This document shows positions 32,939-43,922 of a stretch of 64,000 nucleotides of DNA, piece by piece (the first letter of the stretch is position 1; each line of letters starts with the position of its first letter). Made by a program: the position numbers and the translations under genes. The stretch comes from Bremia lactucae (lineage: Eukaryota; Oomycota; Peronosporomycetes; Peronosporales; Peronosporaceae): assembly GCF_004359215.1 (NCBI RefSeq), contig NC_090613.1, positions 3,909,002-3,973,001 of the forward strand. Direction: 5' to 3'. The notes under the pieces were generated by a model. It saw nothing but the letters and a program-made list of their open reading frames with translations. It made no database searches and was not told where the DNA came from.

Positions 32939-33807
32939 GATCCTGATTGCTGGGCTTAAAAAATTATCTACTTGTTCCGCGGCAAATTAAAAAGTGATGA
33001 TAATGAGGAGGAGGCCTGAGCACCACACATTTACGGATACCTTCAGGTAACCTCGAAAGTTCGCGCTTTTTTCCGCGACAAATTCAATAATGATAAAAAT
33101 TAGAATAACAAGGCTGAGAAGGGGAGGCCTGCACACACCCATTGCCATTCACCTTCGGATGACCTTGACCTCTGGAAAATTTTTAACCTTCGACTTCTCA
33201 CTACCTTCGAAACTTTTTTGCTGTTGTTTGGCTCCCCCTAAATGTGATATTTGGTGTGTGCCACTCAATATTCTGCTTTGTGATTTTTGTGGGTCACCTT
33301 TCAGGTGCAAATCCTTTCGACTAGCGCAGCATTCGCTTGCGTCTTCGTATGGCAACGTACAGAATCATTCTATCATAGGAAACGGGTGCCTCCAGGAGCT
33401 TAACTGCCGCTGTCCACATTAAAGTCTTGTATTGACGGTCGTCGCCAGGGCCCGCATCGGTCACGGTCGGTCAGATCCCGATTCTGACGAGGAAGGTGCA
33501 GTTAACGCTCGTGCAGGCCGCCCTATAGAAAGCGTGACGACCGCGTTAACTGGGTTGAGGGGAAAAGAGATCTTCAGCTCTGAAGGGAAGATTGTGACTG
33601 TATGCAACATAGCAACTTGCACTACCGAGAAAAACTTCACGTCAGAAAGGCTTGTGGTAGCAACCGTACTTCCATTGCGTTAGCCCGTACAAAGTCATGG
33701 AACACTTAGTGATGGCTCATCATCTTGACGATAATATTTGTTTAAGTCGTCTGCTGTTCAGGATCGTAGCGACGTCAAAGGCTGTGTCGGAAGTGGGCGC
33801 AAGCAGT

Positions 33808-35210
33808 CTAAAAAATGACTGCTAACGGAGAGAGCGCTGCTGTCGGCTGCCGCCTATCGAAGAGGCACCGGTTGCGATCGGCCCAGAGGAATTGCAGCGT
33901 CACCGCTCGAAACGTGTGCCAGACGTCAAGAAGCACCACTACGCTGTCTCTCCAGTCTTCTCTCACTCTTGGTTTCGCCGCCATCACAATATGCAGCCAA
34001 TCCACACGCGACAGAAAAAAAGTAGTCACTAACCGATTTACATGCTCCCAGAGCTGTACTGCAAGCGCACAGTCAAAGAATAAGTGTTGCTCAGTCTCGT
34101 TCGAAACGCATCCAGCACGTACGCAATTGTGAATGCGTGGGTGCGATTCTTCTAGGAACCAAAATCGCGAGCGCACTGGAAGAAGTCGAAATGCGAGGCG
34201 GAATTGCAGGTCATTAAACACAGGGAGGAGAATCTTTCGCAGATGCCTGCAGTAATTCACATACGATTTGATCTGCTCAGCATCTGCACGCTGGGAGTGC
34301 CAGGTCATCGCATGTGGCTTCGTCGGTGTTTTTGGCTGCCAGACCACAGCTAGCAGCGCTGACCGTGGAATTGCAGGGACTAAACACACCTTCGTATAAA
34401 TGTTGCACCCCATGTGGGGAAACGATCGTCGCGTGCTGCATGGAGACTGCAGAGTGAGCTCTCTCGCGCCGAGCCGCTCAACAATGTGTGGTCTCCTTGT
34501 AGAGCACTCTCAGCCATTGTGTCTGGCGGCCAGGCGTCACTGACGTTAGTGTAAAGTAATATAACGCTGGACGAAGACTTGCTGGGAAGGCCAGGCATTT
34601 CCTTCGCGCATGAAGTCGACTAACAACCGTACTCCGAAAATTATCGACACGTGCAGTCTAAAACTCCGTTGCGGTTCGACCACCATCCCGATACAGCGAC
34701 GATGTGCTGCAACGGTGTTGGATCTTGGAGTCTGCTCATAGTGTAGTTCAGCGTCGGAGTGAAACCAGATTGGCTGTCGAAGACCATAACATGCGCGCAA
34801 GTCCATTGGGCAGATCTTGCCCCACGTGACTTCCCAGCGTATCATATACCACCAACGTCCATGTCGTTTTCCACAAGGATGAAGTTAATCTCCACTTGAT
34901 CAGGTCGCCGTGGCGGAACGGAGAAATTGATAAAAAGTCGAGGGCGCAGCTGTTCCCCGTGTGAGGAAGAACCAGCTTCAGCAGCTCGCAGCTCGCTGTC
35001 GTCCAGTTCAGCGTCTCTTCTTCACGGGCAGCACTAATATATTGTAGATACAGCTGAAGACGCTGGCGTTTGAGGTGAGCCGCCAAACTGGGCACCCCCA
35101 AACCACCTTCACGTCGTCTTTGGAAAAGAAAGTCAGCCGGAATTAGCCGAATATGCGACGCATCTCGTTCGTGTTTCCAACTCAGCACAAAGCGGATTAG
35201 CATTGACTGC
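33808..35210 (-). mobile_element. 5'-truncated non-LTR retrotransposon (LINE) fragment
   Basis: Only the region downstream of the reverse-transcriptase catalytic core survives. 34748..35203 gives RLIPADFLFQRRREGGLGVP, the usual LINE post-thumb motif; 33808..34413 gives FRLLPVRSRFWFLEE then CVRAGCVSNETEQHLFFDC, a zf-RVT zinc knuckle (C..C..H..C). Frames between them are broken. The missing 5' part fits abortive target-primed reverse transcription. 32939..33807 shows no recognisable frame and may hold its 3' UTR. Confidence 0.75.
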
Positions 35211-35229
35211 CACCTTTACAATTTGGCTT

Positions 35230-37930
35230 TTTAACACAAAATGTCGGTGTCGAATGGAGAGATTTGCTCTCTCGTGCCATTGACGTCACACTTTCCTTCG
35301 GTAAAGGTCATTGTCATGTGACACAGTATTTGGTTCCAGGAATCAAGTCAATTTCATGACAGACATCTCTTTTCGGGAGTTCAATAAATGGTGCATTAGC
35401 ACATACCACATCTTGGAATTCCCTATTCATGGAGCATATGGATCCGTAGGATTTTTAAAAATGGATGATCTACTCCGCGCTCAAAGCGTAGATTTTCTGT
35501 CATCCATGACAGCTTCATCCAAAAGGGACGATGAGCTCAACACAATCAATGGTCGACTGATCACCATATCAGACAAGTCGCCAGCCTTTAAGGCTCGCCC
35601 AAACTCATTAATAGATATTCCGTCTAGCTCTAAAAGAGCATGTAACGAAGAGATTGCCGCATTACTAATTTCTCCCTCGATGTTTTCGGTTCCAACATTT
35701 ACAAGCGTATGCAATTGATCGCTCTTAACACTTCGTGAGCTATAGACGCTTCGCGTCTTCCTTGTCTCGGATTAAAGGCAATACGCCTCTGCGAGGCCGG
35801 GACATTCAGCTTCCCAAAATAACCACCCTGTATTGGCTCAATATCCGAGCTGGTGTCTAATTCAACATCCGACAAAGAGTTAGGTAACTCAACTCTCTTA
35901 TCCAGCGACAATTAATGTGTCACTTCACGTGCATCAGAAGGGTTTGACCTGAAATGCAATAGTGTTACTACCGACACTCATTTGGGTGCCACCTCGGCCG
36001 ACCACATTCGGTAGACTTAGACGTGCCACTCCAAGTATCTCAGGAAAATATCACCCTTGATGACTCAACCTTGCGCATATAATGCTTCCAGCATTCACTG
36101 AATCGTTATTAGAACGAGTGTCACTCGAAAGGGTACGTGCCGTATCACCCCCTCTCCTCAGTCGTCAGAATTGATGTTTTCAACATGGAGTTTATAAACT
36201 CAGACATTCCAATGTCTAAACACTGATAGATTCAGTCAGTGATTCGCGCCACCAGCACTTTTGTTGCCTGGCAAAGGTGGGCTCATGACTATCCAAAACT
36301 TTGCTAGGAATATTGCGCGTGGAGGCTAAGGTGTTAGACCTCCAATCGATCCATGGCTCATGGAGTTCAAGCTACGCCATACCAAGGAGGAGATCATATC
36401 TTGATCCTAAACCATGGACGGACAACATTCCACACTGCCAAAGTCCAGAAACTTCATACCTGCGTTCAGCAGAAATTTAGGAACAGTGACACGAGTCCCA
36501 GTCGCTAATCGAACAGTGATTTTGTCGCTTTCATGCACTTAAAGCGCCTCAACGTATTGTTGATTGTCCTCAAAGGAAAGACGTCGACCATAATTCTAAG
36601 AGGCTCCTGAGTCAATTAAAATTGACCATGGCTTATCAAAGCCCTTCACGGTCGCTTAGGCGACTAACAAGCCAGACTTGTACTCACGCCCGATGCCATT
36701 ACGCACCGAGCAAATTGAGGCTAGTTCAAGTTAAATCTTACTACCTAGAGGTCCAACAGAGATAGGTCTTCCCAAGTAGGTCTCCCCGTACCTACTGGTT
36801 ATCGAAGTTTACTCGCATTGTACCAAATTTCTAGTGTAGGTCGGAATTGGGGCTCTTCCGAGCTTTACGCGTATTGCGTAGGGGACAGGAGAACGTAAAT
36901 GTTTCGTGCTTTCGCACACATAACGTCTGCGGAAAATTTTCATGCTGTTACACAACTTGAGGTGCTCCTTTTCCATCCTCAACGAGGCTTAGATCCATAA
37001 TTTACGGTATATTAGACGTACCCATGTGCTGGAAGAGCTTGTGCGGTTAACGGGCTTGCTAACAGGAGCAGACATAAAGCCGAACTCAGCGCGTATCGCT
37101 AAAGCAACTGCCTCTTCGATAGTAGAAGGATGGAATCTAATAATTCCGTCCGGGCACACCCTCATTACGACCCCCTTAAACAGGGTTATGAAAATTTCCT
37201 ATTGACTTAGTTTTGATGCATCGATGCAGTGAGCGTTCTCAGCTCCTGGACGTACTCTCCTGGGGTTATTTTACCCTGTCGAGTCGCTATTAGCTGCGAT
37301 CGCATGCAAAAAGTTTGATCAGGCGGTGCAAACATGCTAGGCATTTGCTGTTTCAGCGAGTCCGATGTGAGAAAAGCGTAATCAATAGACGTGCTGCACG
37401 AGAGTGCCCATTCTAGGGCTCTACCTCCGACCTTGGAAATGGACATAGCCACCTTTTGTCGTTCTGTTAAGAACAAGGCGGAGTCAAAGGGCATCTTCAT
37501 CAGCTCAATCCAGAAAGAAAGATTTTTCTCTCTTTTCCCTTAAATGTCTTCATAGTGACAGCTAGAGGGCGAGCCTCAGGCTCCGAACCAGGAATGAGAT
37601 ATACCGAGTGTGCAGAGATGCCACAAGGTGATCTTGAACCTGTCCGATTAAAAAAATATATTGTATGAAGGCTTTAAGCCTTGCATGCAGAACCTCTGGT
37701 TCCAGGGATATAATGAAATCGATATATTCAAGCCCAAACAAAGTTTTGAGCTTGTCATACGCGGTGTGTTGATCCTTTTAAAGATTTGGAATTGTTTCCA
37801 TATCAGTGAAGGCTTAGTCTTATGAAGGGTTAGGCGTAGATTGATTACGAGTGCTACAAGGTGAAGCGGAGCTACCTCGCTCCTTAAGCCAGAGGAAGAC
37901 TCATCGACCCAAGGAGGCGAAGACATATCG
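35230..37930 (-). mobile_element. Ty3/gypsy gag-protease-RT-start remnants
   Basis: Minus strand, 5' to 3': gag capsid region at 37207..37500 (FLTERQKVAMSISKVGGRAL, EYVQELRTLTAS), protease near 36560-36640 (ILIDSGAS followed by a stop, then LSFEDNQQYVEAL), a spacer at 35481..35714 (LHALLELDGISINEFGRALK), and the RT entry near 35290-35440 with frames shifting. Reverse transcriptase stops where the LINE begins at about 35210. With the integrase remnant at 28.7-30.7 kb this may be one element split by the LINE and the chromodomain element. Confidence 0.65.
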
Positions 37931-38029
37931 ACTTAAAGAGTCGCAGAACTTATGGGCTTAACAACTCAGGGAGTTGTACAAGCTATTAAAGCTTAATGGA
38001 TCCTAGCTTACGGAATTTAGGGGTTCATA

Positions 38030-38200
38030 GAAGCAAGTGGCAACTAGTGGAACGGGATGTATCGTAACATGAAATTAACAATTTACGGTTGCTGATTAAT
38101 ATATAATCCAAAAGGTAGAGAATATTTGGAGAATATTACTTTGCATGGTAACATTCTAAAAGCTTTTCCATTTGTAGATATAGACCATTATATCTTCTTT
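38030..38200 (+). repeat. Gypsy LTR 5' fragment, plus orientation
   Basis: Matches the start of the LTR at 61318 in the same orientation: GGGATGTATCGTAACATGAAATTAAC, GAGAATATTTGGAGAATATTAC and a shared GTAGATATAGACCATTATAT-CTTC block. The 140 bp upstream (37890-38030) also resembles 61175..61317. Cut off at about 38200. Confidence 0.7.
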
Positions 38201-38392
38201 GTTGGCGTCCAGTGAGTCACATTCACGTGGTGTATCTTTACGTGCACCTGCAACATTTAGAGTTGCGGGAGAAGATGACACTACGGCTGACGGAACGTCT
38301 GTCGTACGGAACAATAATGCGTCGCAAGCGGCTGCATGTACCGCAGCCGAAGGCGCCGCACTATTCGCATATCGCATGGACTTGTTAACCAT
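38157..38392 (-). pseudogene. Second copy of the LTR-adjacent antisense ORF, truncated
   Basis: Encodes MVNKSMRYANSAAPSAAV and about 40 further related residues, matching the plus-strand ORF at 27814. Again it lies antisense to the neighbouring LTR, starting 98 bp from it, with the same PPT and AATTCTATCG-ATGGTTAACAAG context. Truncated after about 55 shared residues. Confidence 0.6.
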
Positions 38393-38490
38393 GCGATAGA
38401 ATTAAAGATGATGGTTCTTACCAATCATCATCGTTTGTGACCACTCTACCCAATGACAGTCAGAGTGATTGTCGTTTAAGGGAGGGGTGA

Positions 38491-38703
38491 TGTAACGGGG
38501 TTTATCGTTACATGAAATTAACAATTAAAGGTTGTTAATTAATTTTTTATCAAAGGTAGATAATATTTGGAAAATATTACTTTTTTTACATGGTAATATT
38601 ACTTTACTTGGTAATATTCTTTGTAAATTCTCTACCTTTTAGATAACATATTAATCAACAACCTTTAATTGTTGATTTCATGTAACGATACACCCCGCTA
38701 CAA
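38491..38703. repeat. LTR-derived long inverted repeat (foldback)
   Basis: Starts TGTAACGGGGTTTATCGTTACATG and ends with the inverse, CATGTAACGATACACCCCGCTACA. The arms are about 100 bp and align over most of their length (GAAATTAACAATTAAAGG against CCTTTAATTGTTGATTTC, and AGGTAGATAATATTTGG against its partner), with an AT-rich centre around 38580-38630. Purine tract GGGAGGGGTGA precedes the left arm. Both arms equal the first 100 bp of the gypsy LTR, so it is two LTR starts head to head. Confidence 0.8.
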
Positions 38704-39445
38704 CTAGTGCCCGAGAGCATGTACCCTAGAAAGGCTTCTGTGTCTCACAGTTTAATGCTCAAGCATTACGAAGGCACGAGATCAAGAGGGGAACTGCACT
38801 TTATATAATTATTTAATTTATAACCTTACCTAGCTTATTTAAAATAGATTTCGGCCGCCAGATTTATATCTGGATATCACATTTTGTTACCCATAATGAA
38901 TTTTAGTAATTAACTATTTTAAATAGGATAAAATACCCTTTATCCTATTTAAAAATATTGTTTCCCGACCAATGCGTGCCCCATTACATCGAGCAAATGC
39001 CTCATGCAGAAGTTTGTGCTGTATGTAAGCTTAGGAGCCTTATTACGATCACTTTAATGTTATTTCTTCAGACTCAAGTTTATTCTCCATATCAAGTCCA
39101 TACGATGTTCACTAGCTTTTATTAAACTTTATTAAGGCATTTATTTGACGGATGTATATTTTTTTACTTGACATTAACACAACAAAAGCATATTACCGCT
39201 ACTCCGCTGTTGCCCATCAAAGACATATCGCGGAATAGCGATCTAGTCAGAGAAACGGATCCGTCAAATTTAAGTGTTCTAGCTTTTTGAATGAGAATTT
39301 TAGTCAAAATCCTAATAAGACGGCATATCCTACCCATAAAGATATTCATTGTTTTTGAATTAAAATCGGAAAGGTAAGTTTTCGATGTGAAGAAATAAAG
39401 ACCGACTATTGACTACTGAAAATTTATTAAATAAAAATAATCTCG
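38704..39445. other. AT-rich intergenic after the transposon block
   Basis: No protein-like frame. Contains a local inverted motif around 38915-38960 (TTTTAAATAGGATAAAATACCC and TTTATCCTATTTAAAA). Ends in the promoter of the methyltransferase gene. Confidence 0.5.
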
Positions 39446-40189
39446 ATGGATACGAAGGAGATGGAAGACGGCACTGAAAATATGCTCACTGATGTTGGTT
39501 TCATGTTCGATGCGTGCCTGGAAAAGGTGACGTGCCAATTCGAGTACGGAGATGACGCCGAGGTATCAGTTTTACTCACGTACGCTAAGGAGGATCCTGG
39601 TGTGGTGCAGAGTGGGCACTACGTTTGGCCTGCAGCACCCGCGCTTTGCGAGTACCTAACAAAGCACCGCGACATTATACCGAGTGGCAATGTGGTCGAG
39701 CTGGGCGCCGGGTGTGGTCTTACGGGCTTGGCTATTGCCCAGCTGCGACCAGAAGCTACCGTAATCTTCACAGATCACGACCCGGGCGTGCTTAAGGTTA
39801 TCGCGCACAATGCGGGCCAGCAGGAGCGCAAGCAAGCCTCATGTCTTACGCAGAGTCTACGATGGGGACCAGACGGTGCAAAGGAGATTGAAGCGCTCGA
39901 AAAGCTCCAAACTGGACCGATTAATCGAACCCGAGTCACCGATTTAATTGTCGGGTCCGATGTCATTTATGCGCGTGAAGTGGTGCCATTGCTTTTTTGG
40001 ACTGTCGATAGGTTACTGTCATCAAATGGCGTGTACCTCATGTGCTCAAGCTTTAAGTACGACGACGAGATCGAAAAAGAAATTGACGTGCAAAGCGCAA
40101 AGTGTAAACTTAAGCGAGAGATTATCGCGTGTTCGTTGGACGAAGGGGGTACAAGGATTCAGTGCTTTACACGACTTGTAACTTCGTAA
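39446..40189 (+). CDS. METTL21-type protein lysine methyltransferase (Methyltransf_16)
   Basis: Single-exon, 247 residues. SAM-binding motif I is VVELGAGCGLTGLAIAQL, preceded by GHYVWPAAPALCEYL as in the METTL21/METTL18/METTL22 group. The acidic loop is IFTDHDPGVL and the family DxxY-type motif is IVGSDVIYAREVVPLL. These enzymes methylate lysine (or histidine) on chaperones, elongation factors or ribosomal proteins; the substrate cannot be read from sequence. The stop is convergent with the NadD-like gene, 82 bp apart, sharing an AT-rich terminator region. Confidence 0.88.
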   Translation: MDTKEMEDGTENMLTDVGFMFDACLEKVTCQFEYGDDAEVSVLLTYAKEDPGVVQSGHYVWPAAPALCEYLTKHRDIIPSGNVVELGAGCGLTGLAIAQLRPEATVIFTDHDPGVLKVIAHNAGQQERKQASCLTQSLRWGPDGAKEIEALEKLQTGPINRTRVTDLIVGSDVIYAREVVPLLFWTVDRLLSSNGVYLMCSSFKYDDEIEKEIDVQSAKCKLKREIIACSLDEGGTRIQCFTRLVTS

Positions 40190-40271
40190 CCATTTGGGAT
40201 ATATTTCTAAATAAAGTGAAGGGTGCGTCTACTATACCCGATTGTTATTGCAAAAAAAACGTTTTTTTAGC

Positions 40272-40967
40272 TTACTTTGAAGCCGTGGCGAAGGCGTAGA
40301 GTTTATGTCGAATAATGTAGTTCAGCACATTTGGATCCAAGTACTTTGCCGCTTCTGTGCGACCTGCACTTGCTCTAACTATCGTGGATGACACGTCACT
40401 AAGGTCGGGTACATTTACGCTCGTCACTCGATCCCCATGAATCTGGCGATCTTTCCAAAGTGAATCATTTCCTTTGCGATCCACTACTAATAGCTTTACA
40501 AGCTGCATTAACTCGTCACCGTGTTTCCATTTGCCAGCTAGTAAATCCGCGTACGTATCGGCTCCAAGCAACATCGTAAAATTCGTATCCGAGTATTTGT
40601 TTCGCAAGTAGTGGATGAGGTCGATACTGCCGAGTTGCAGATGCTCTGAATTATCTTTTTTGGAAGCCTTAAGTTCATATAAGTCACGCTCTGCTTTAAC
40701 AACCATAAGCTTTGCCCCGCCGTTATCATTTTGGGCTGTGAGCGTCTCCAGCGCCAAGCGACACATCTCCATACGATGCTCAAAAGGCGCCAGCTGCCGT
40801 TTGCTTGCAAATATATGCTGATACACTGGCACAAGCCAAATCTCATCGTACATGGAGCGGAAGTGCTTTACAAGACCCATGTGCCCACTTGATCCTGTCG
40901 GAGGATTAGCCGACAGTCCAAAAAGCAGCACCTCGCGGGGCATGGAGTTAAATCCTTTTAAACGCAT
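40272..40967 (-). CDS. Nicotinate/nicotinamide-nucleotide adenylyltransferase-like protein (NadD/NMNAT fold)
   Basis: 231 residues. The nucleotidyltransferase fold is shown by LFGLSANPPTGSSGHMGLV (GxxxNPxxxxHxG variant), FEHRMEMCRLAL, FTMLLGADTYADLLAGKWK and the C-terminal SSTIVRAS motif (ISSTxIR of the family). It would join ATP to nicotinate mononucleotide in NAD synthesis. The first motif has an insertion (PTGSSGHMG) relative to the usual PxHxGH, so the substrate is uncertain. An alternative start 8 residues in (MPREVLLFG) is possible. The gene is divergent from the tRNA deacylase, 65 bp apart. Confidence 0.82.
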   Translation of the reverse strand: MRLKGFNSMPREVLLFGLSANPPTGSSGHMGLVKHFRSMYDEIWLVPVYQHIFASKRQLAPFEHRMEMCRLALETLTAQNDNGGAKLMVVKAERDLYELKASKKDNSEHLQLGSIDLIHYLRNKYSDTNFTMLLGADTYADLLAGKWKHGDELMQLVKLLVVDRKGNDSLWKDRQIHGDRVTSVNVPDLSDVSSTIVRASAGRTEAAKYLDPNVLNYIIRHKLYAFATASK

Positions 40968-41032
40968 TAATGCAATCGATGATTGGTAAAAAAGATAAGA
41001 ACGACAATGATTGGTTAAAAAAAAGAAACACC

Positions 41033-41718
41033 ATGAAGGTTATGATGCAGCGCGTGATTAGCGCCTGTGTGCGTGTAGAGGGCGAAATCGTGGGCGAAAT
41101 TACCCAAGGCCTGCTCTGCTTTGTCGGCATTGGACACGATGATACAGAGGACGATGCGGAATGGTGTTGCCGCCGTTTATTGGTCAATTTAAGTCAAATT
41201 TGACTTCAATGTTGCGGTTGCCTCATCTTCTTGCACGTATACTTTGATGGTAGAATGCTCGTTTATGGCCTGGAGAGTCGAATCGTCCTTGGAAAACATC
41301 ATTAAAGGACAACGGCTACGAGGTTTTACTTGTGAGCCAATTTACGTTGCATGGCCAATTTGCAGGAAACAAACCGGATTTTCACCTTTCCAGTACGTGC
41401 ATTGTCCCGATAACGACTGCAGTTTCGCTGACGATATGTAATTTTCTTGGCGAATACATTGCAATCCTTCCCAGTGGCATCTACACCTGCACGTGTATTT
41501 TATGATGCCTTTTGTAAACGCGTGCGTTGCGCTTATGTTAACGAGAAGGTGGCCGAGGGCACGTTTGGCGCCTACATGGAAGTGTCGATCGTAAGAATGA
41601 TTGCTGAACACTTGCACTTGCTAAGTGGCCATCTAATAATTTTTATTATGTCAAGGTGAACGACGGGCCAGTAACAATGCAACTAAACTCGAAAGACAGG
41701 AAACTTGCTAAAGTCTAG
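41033..41718 (+). CDS. DTD1: D-aminoacyl-tRNA deacylase (DTD)
   Basis: Exons 41033..41182, 41254..41392, 41475..41590 and 41656..41718 give 155 residues. Conserved DTD sequence: MMQRVISACVRV at the start, LLVSQFTLHG (the SQFTL active-site motif), NKPDFHL, the GAYMEVSI turn and VNDGPVTMQL (the NxGPxT motif). It hydrolyses D-amino acids and glycine mischarged on tRNA. The introns (70, 82 and 65 nt) break the ORF into pieces, none of which looks like DTD alone except the first. Confidence 0.93.
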
Positions 41719-42118
41719 AAACAGCCTCTGTACACTCAAAATGTTTCGATATTTGCTCACGATCGCGATAACCACGTCGGTGCAAATATTTCATTTAAGA
41801 TGGTAACTAGTCTGCTTAGTGCATTAATAAATACTTTTAATAAATAGTGATTGTTGCTACATGCACGATTTTAGACAATAATAACAAGTGTGGCTAGGTA
41901 CGGAAGCGATTATACTATAATTCAGCTGGAAACAGCACTAATAAAGTCATGTACTGATCAGTGAAAGACGCGTATCTAATCAACCACTAAGCGAGCGGGC
42001 TCAATATTTATTGCTATCCGTGCGAAATGCCATTTCCATCTTTTCCTCTTCTTTAACTTGCACATCGTCGGATTGTAACCTAGGAATGTAGCCACCGTAA
42101 TAATGTTTTGGCAAAAGT
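41719..42118. other. Short intergenic gap, nothing recognised
   Basis: 400 bp between two convergent genes, with no protein-like frame and no clear repeat. Confidence 0.5.
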
Positions 42119-42552
42119 CTACTTATTTGAGCGACGCCCAAAACGTTTGAGTCTTCGACGGTTATGTGAGCACGGCCGTTTGCCATGATTTGACTATACA
42201 TTAGAAAAATAGTCATCGATGCCCACAATTTCGTGTCATTGTTGCTCATTTACCCACCTTTTTGACCAAACGAGCAGTCTGATTCAATAGTTGCAATACA
42301 AAAGGCCTTCTGGCAAGGCGCATACGCTCTAACGCAAACTCCAGGTTGTCCCTCATGTTCATCATGTACTGTGGCGCAACAGGTTTAGCGGCAGGCACTT
42401 TCGCTACACAATAACGAGAAATAGTGTCAGAGGAATTCATTCCAGTGCTATCAAGGATCCGTACGTGTTGAAAAGAGATCCCATAGTTTTGTGTAGGAGG
42501 AAAAGCTGCGGGAAGCCGCAGGTACCACGCGCTTAAGCAGCACACACGCCAT
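42119..42552 (-). CDS. Small mitochondrial basic protein, mitoribosome-like tail
   Basis: Exons 42465..42552, 42258..42403 and 42119..42193 give 102 residues. The N-terminus, MACVLLKRVVPAASRSFSSY, is a good mitochondrial presequence (Arg, Ser, no acids). A middle helix rich in Met and Arg (MMNMRDNLEFALERMRLARR) leads to a very basic end, KKSNHGKRPCSHNRRRLKRF-GRRSNK. The Asn-His-Gly-Lys-Arg-Pro-Cys-Ser-His block looks like a conserved RNA-binding motif of small organellar ribosomal proteins, but I cannot name the family. All three exons agree in phase, which supports the model. The introns are 61 and 64 nt. Confidence 0.65.
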
Positions 42553-42641
42553 CCTAATTGTCTTAATGCTACTAATGTAAATTATTTAAAAAAATCAAGT
42601 TGTTATGAATACTACGTAAGTCACACCAACAAATATTTGGA

Positions 42642-43637
42642 ATGGCCGAAACAGGCATCTTAGCAGGCTTCCTACCAGCATGTAATGTCGCTTGCTGCTC
42701 GCCTTGGTTGTTATTCAATTTGGCTAATATCACATGCTGCTTATGGTTTATCTTTCAATGCAGTGGCCAAACAGGTATTCGAGAGTGTCGTGGAAGTCAG
42801 AGGAGAGGTAGAAAATGTACTTCACAAGGTGTGCATGCATACAGCGGCATTGTATAATCCTATCATGACTCTTACACTAGTATTGTTCATTAGCGACTGG
42901 AGTCTACCGGCAGCAAAATAAAGCAAGCTAAGCAACTGAATGCCGTTGCAAAGGTAACACTCATTCCATAGCAAGCCGTGGTGCCTCACTAATGTGTTTG
43001 CTGTTCGTGGTATTTCAAGGGATCAGAAAAATACATGACAAAGGTACATCGGGCATTTGAGAAAAACTTTGACAAATTCGAATTGTATGTGCGGCGCAAT
43101 ATTGTGTCGGTACCCGACACTTTGGCAAACGAAGTAGCTCAAATTCGAGCTGAGAAGCAGATTAACGACAAAGAGACGACCAGAACGCAAGAGGATAAGG
43201 ATGCAGTGTTATTGACACAGGAAGAATCCGAGGAACGTCAAGTAGACACTCAGTTAGAGGCGCTTCGTTTACGACTGCGGGAGTTGACATCGTCGAACCA
43301 GCGACTTTGCCTTGAAAAGAAAGCATTAGAGCACCGTATACAGCAATTTCAGGCCCTTGCATCGCAGGTAGCATTTCTAGAAGACGTTCCGGAACGAACG
43401 ACGTTGCCATTAAAGCGCACAGCTGAGCATATTTCGGCTCTCCACGAGGCATTTGTGCAAATTGACAGCATTCAGGCGGAGCTAGTAGAAGACTCGCGTC
43501 AATTTCAAAAATCAAAAAAAGCAACTCGTGGCAGCTTTAGGAATTTGCGAAAGCGATTTACGGCACGAACCGCTGATTTGGTTTACAGGACGACGGAAGA
43601 TTTGGAAGAGCTACATTCTCGACTGCTGACGATGTAA
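42642..43637 (+). CDS. MIS12: Kinetochore protein MIS12 homologue
   Basis: Exons 42642..42681, 42764..42828, 42894..42953 and 43020..43637 give 260 residues. The best evidence is KNFDKFELYVRRNIVSVPD (the Mis12 FELY..RNI..VP signature), followed by a long coiled coil (about 90-165) and a basic C-terminal helix. MIS12 nucleates the Mis12 complex that bridges CENP-C/CENP-T chromatin and the Ndc80 complex. The N-terminal GILAGFLPALAKQVFESV takes the place of the usual FFGFTP motif and is weakly conserved, so exon 1 is the least sure. Confidence 0.8.
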
Positions 43638-43922
43638 TTGACTATGCATTTCAATTTAATTGTCATGTGTACACACAACAAAAGGAGGACTTTGTTGTAT
43701 TTAAACCTGCTTGTCACGTCTATACGTACTTGGCATTTAATTTGTGGAACACCTTGTGTTTTGGTTTATCACGGTTTGATCATTGTTGATGAGTTCAACA
43801 ATTCTTTTATTATCTTCTTTGTATCAGAAAATAAACAATTAGAGATATATCGAGTTGCTACGACAAATGGTCATGTCCGAAACGATTTTAAGACGTGAGT
43901 CTAATCAAAGTTTAAATCTTTT

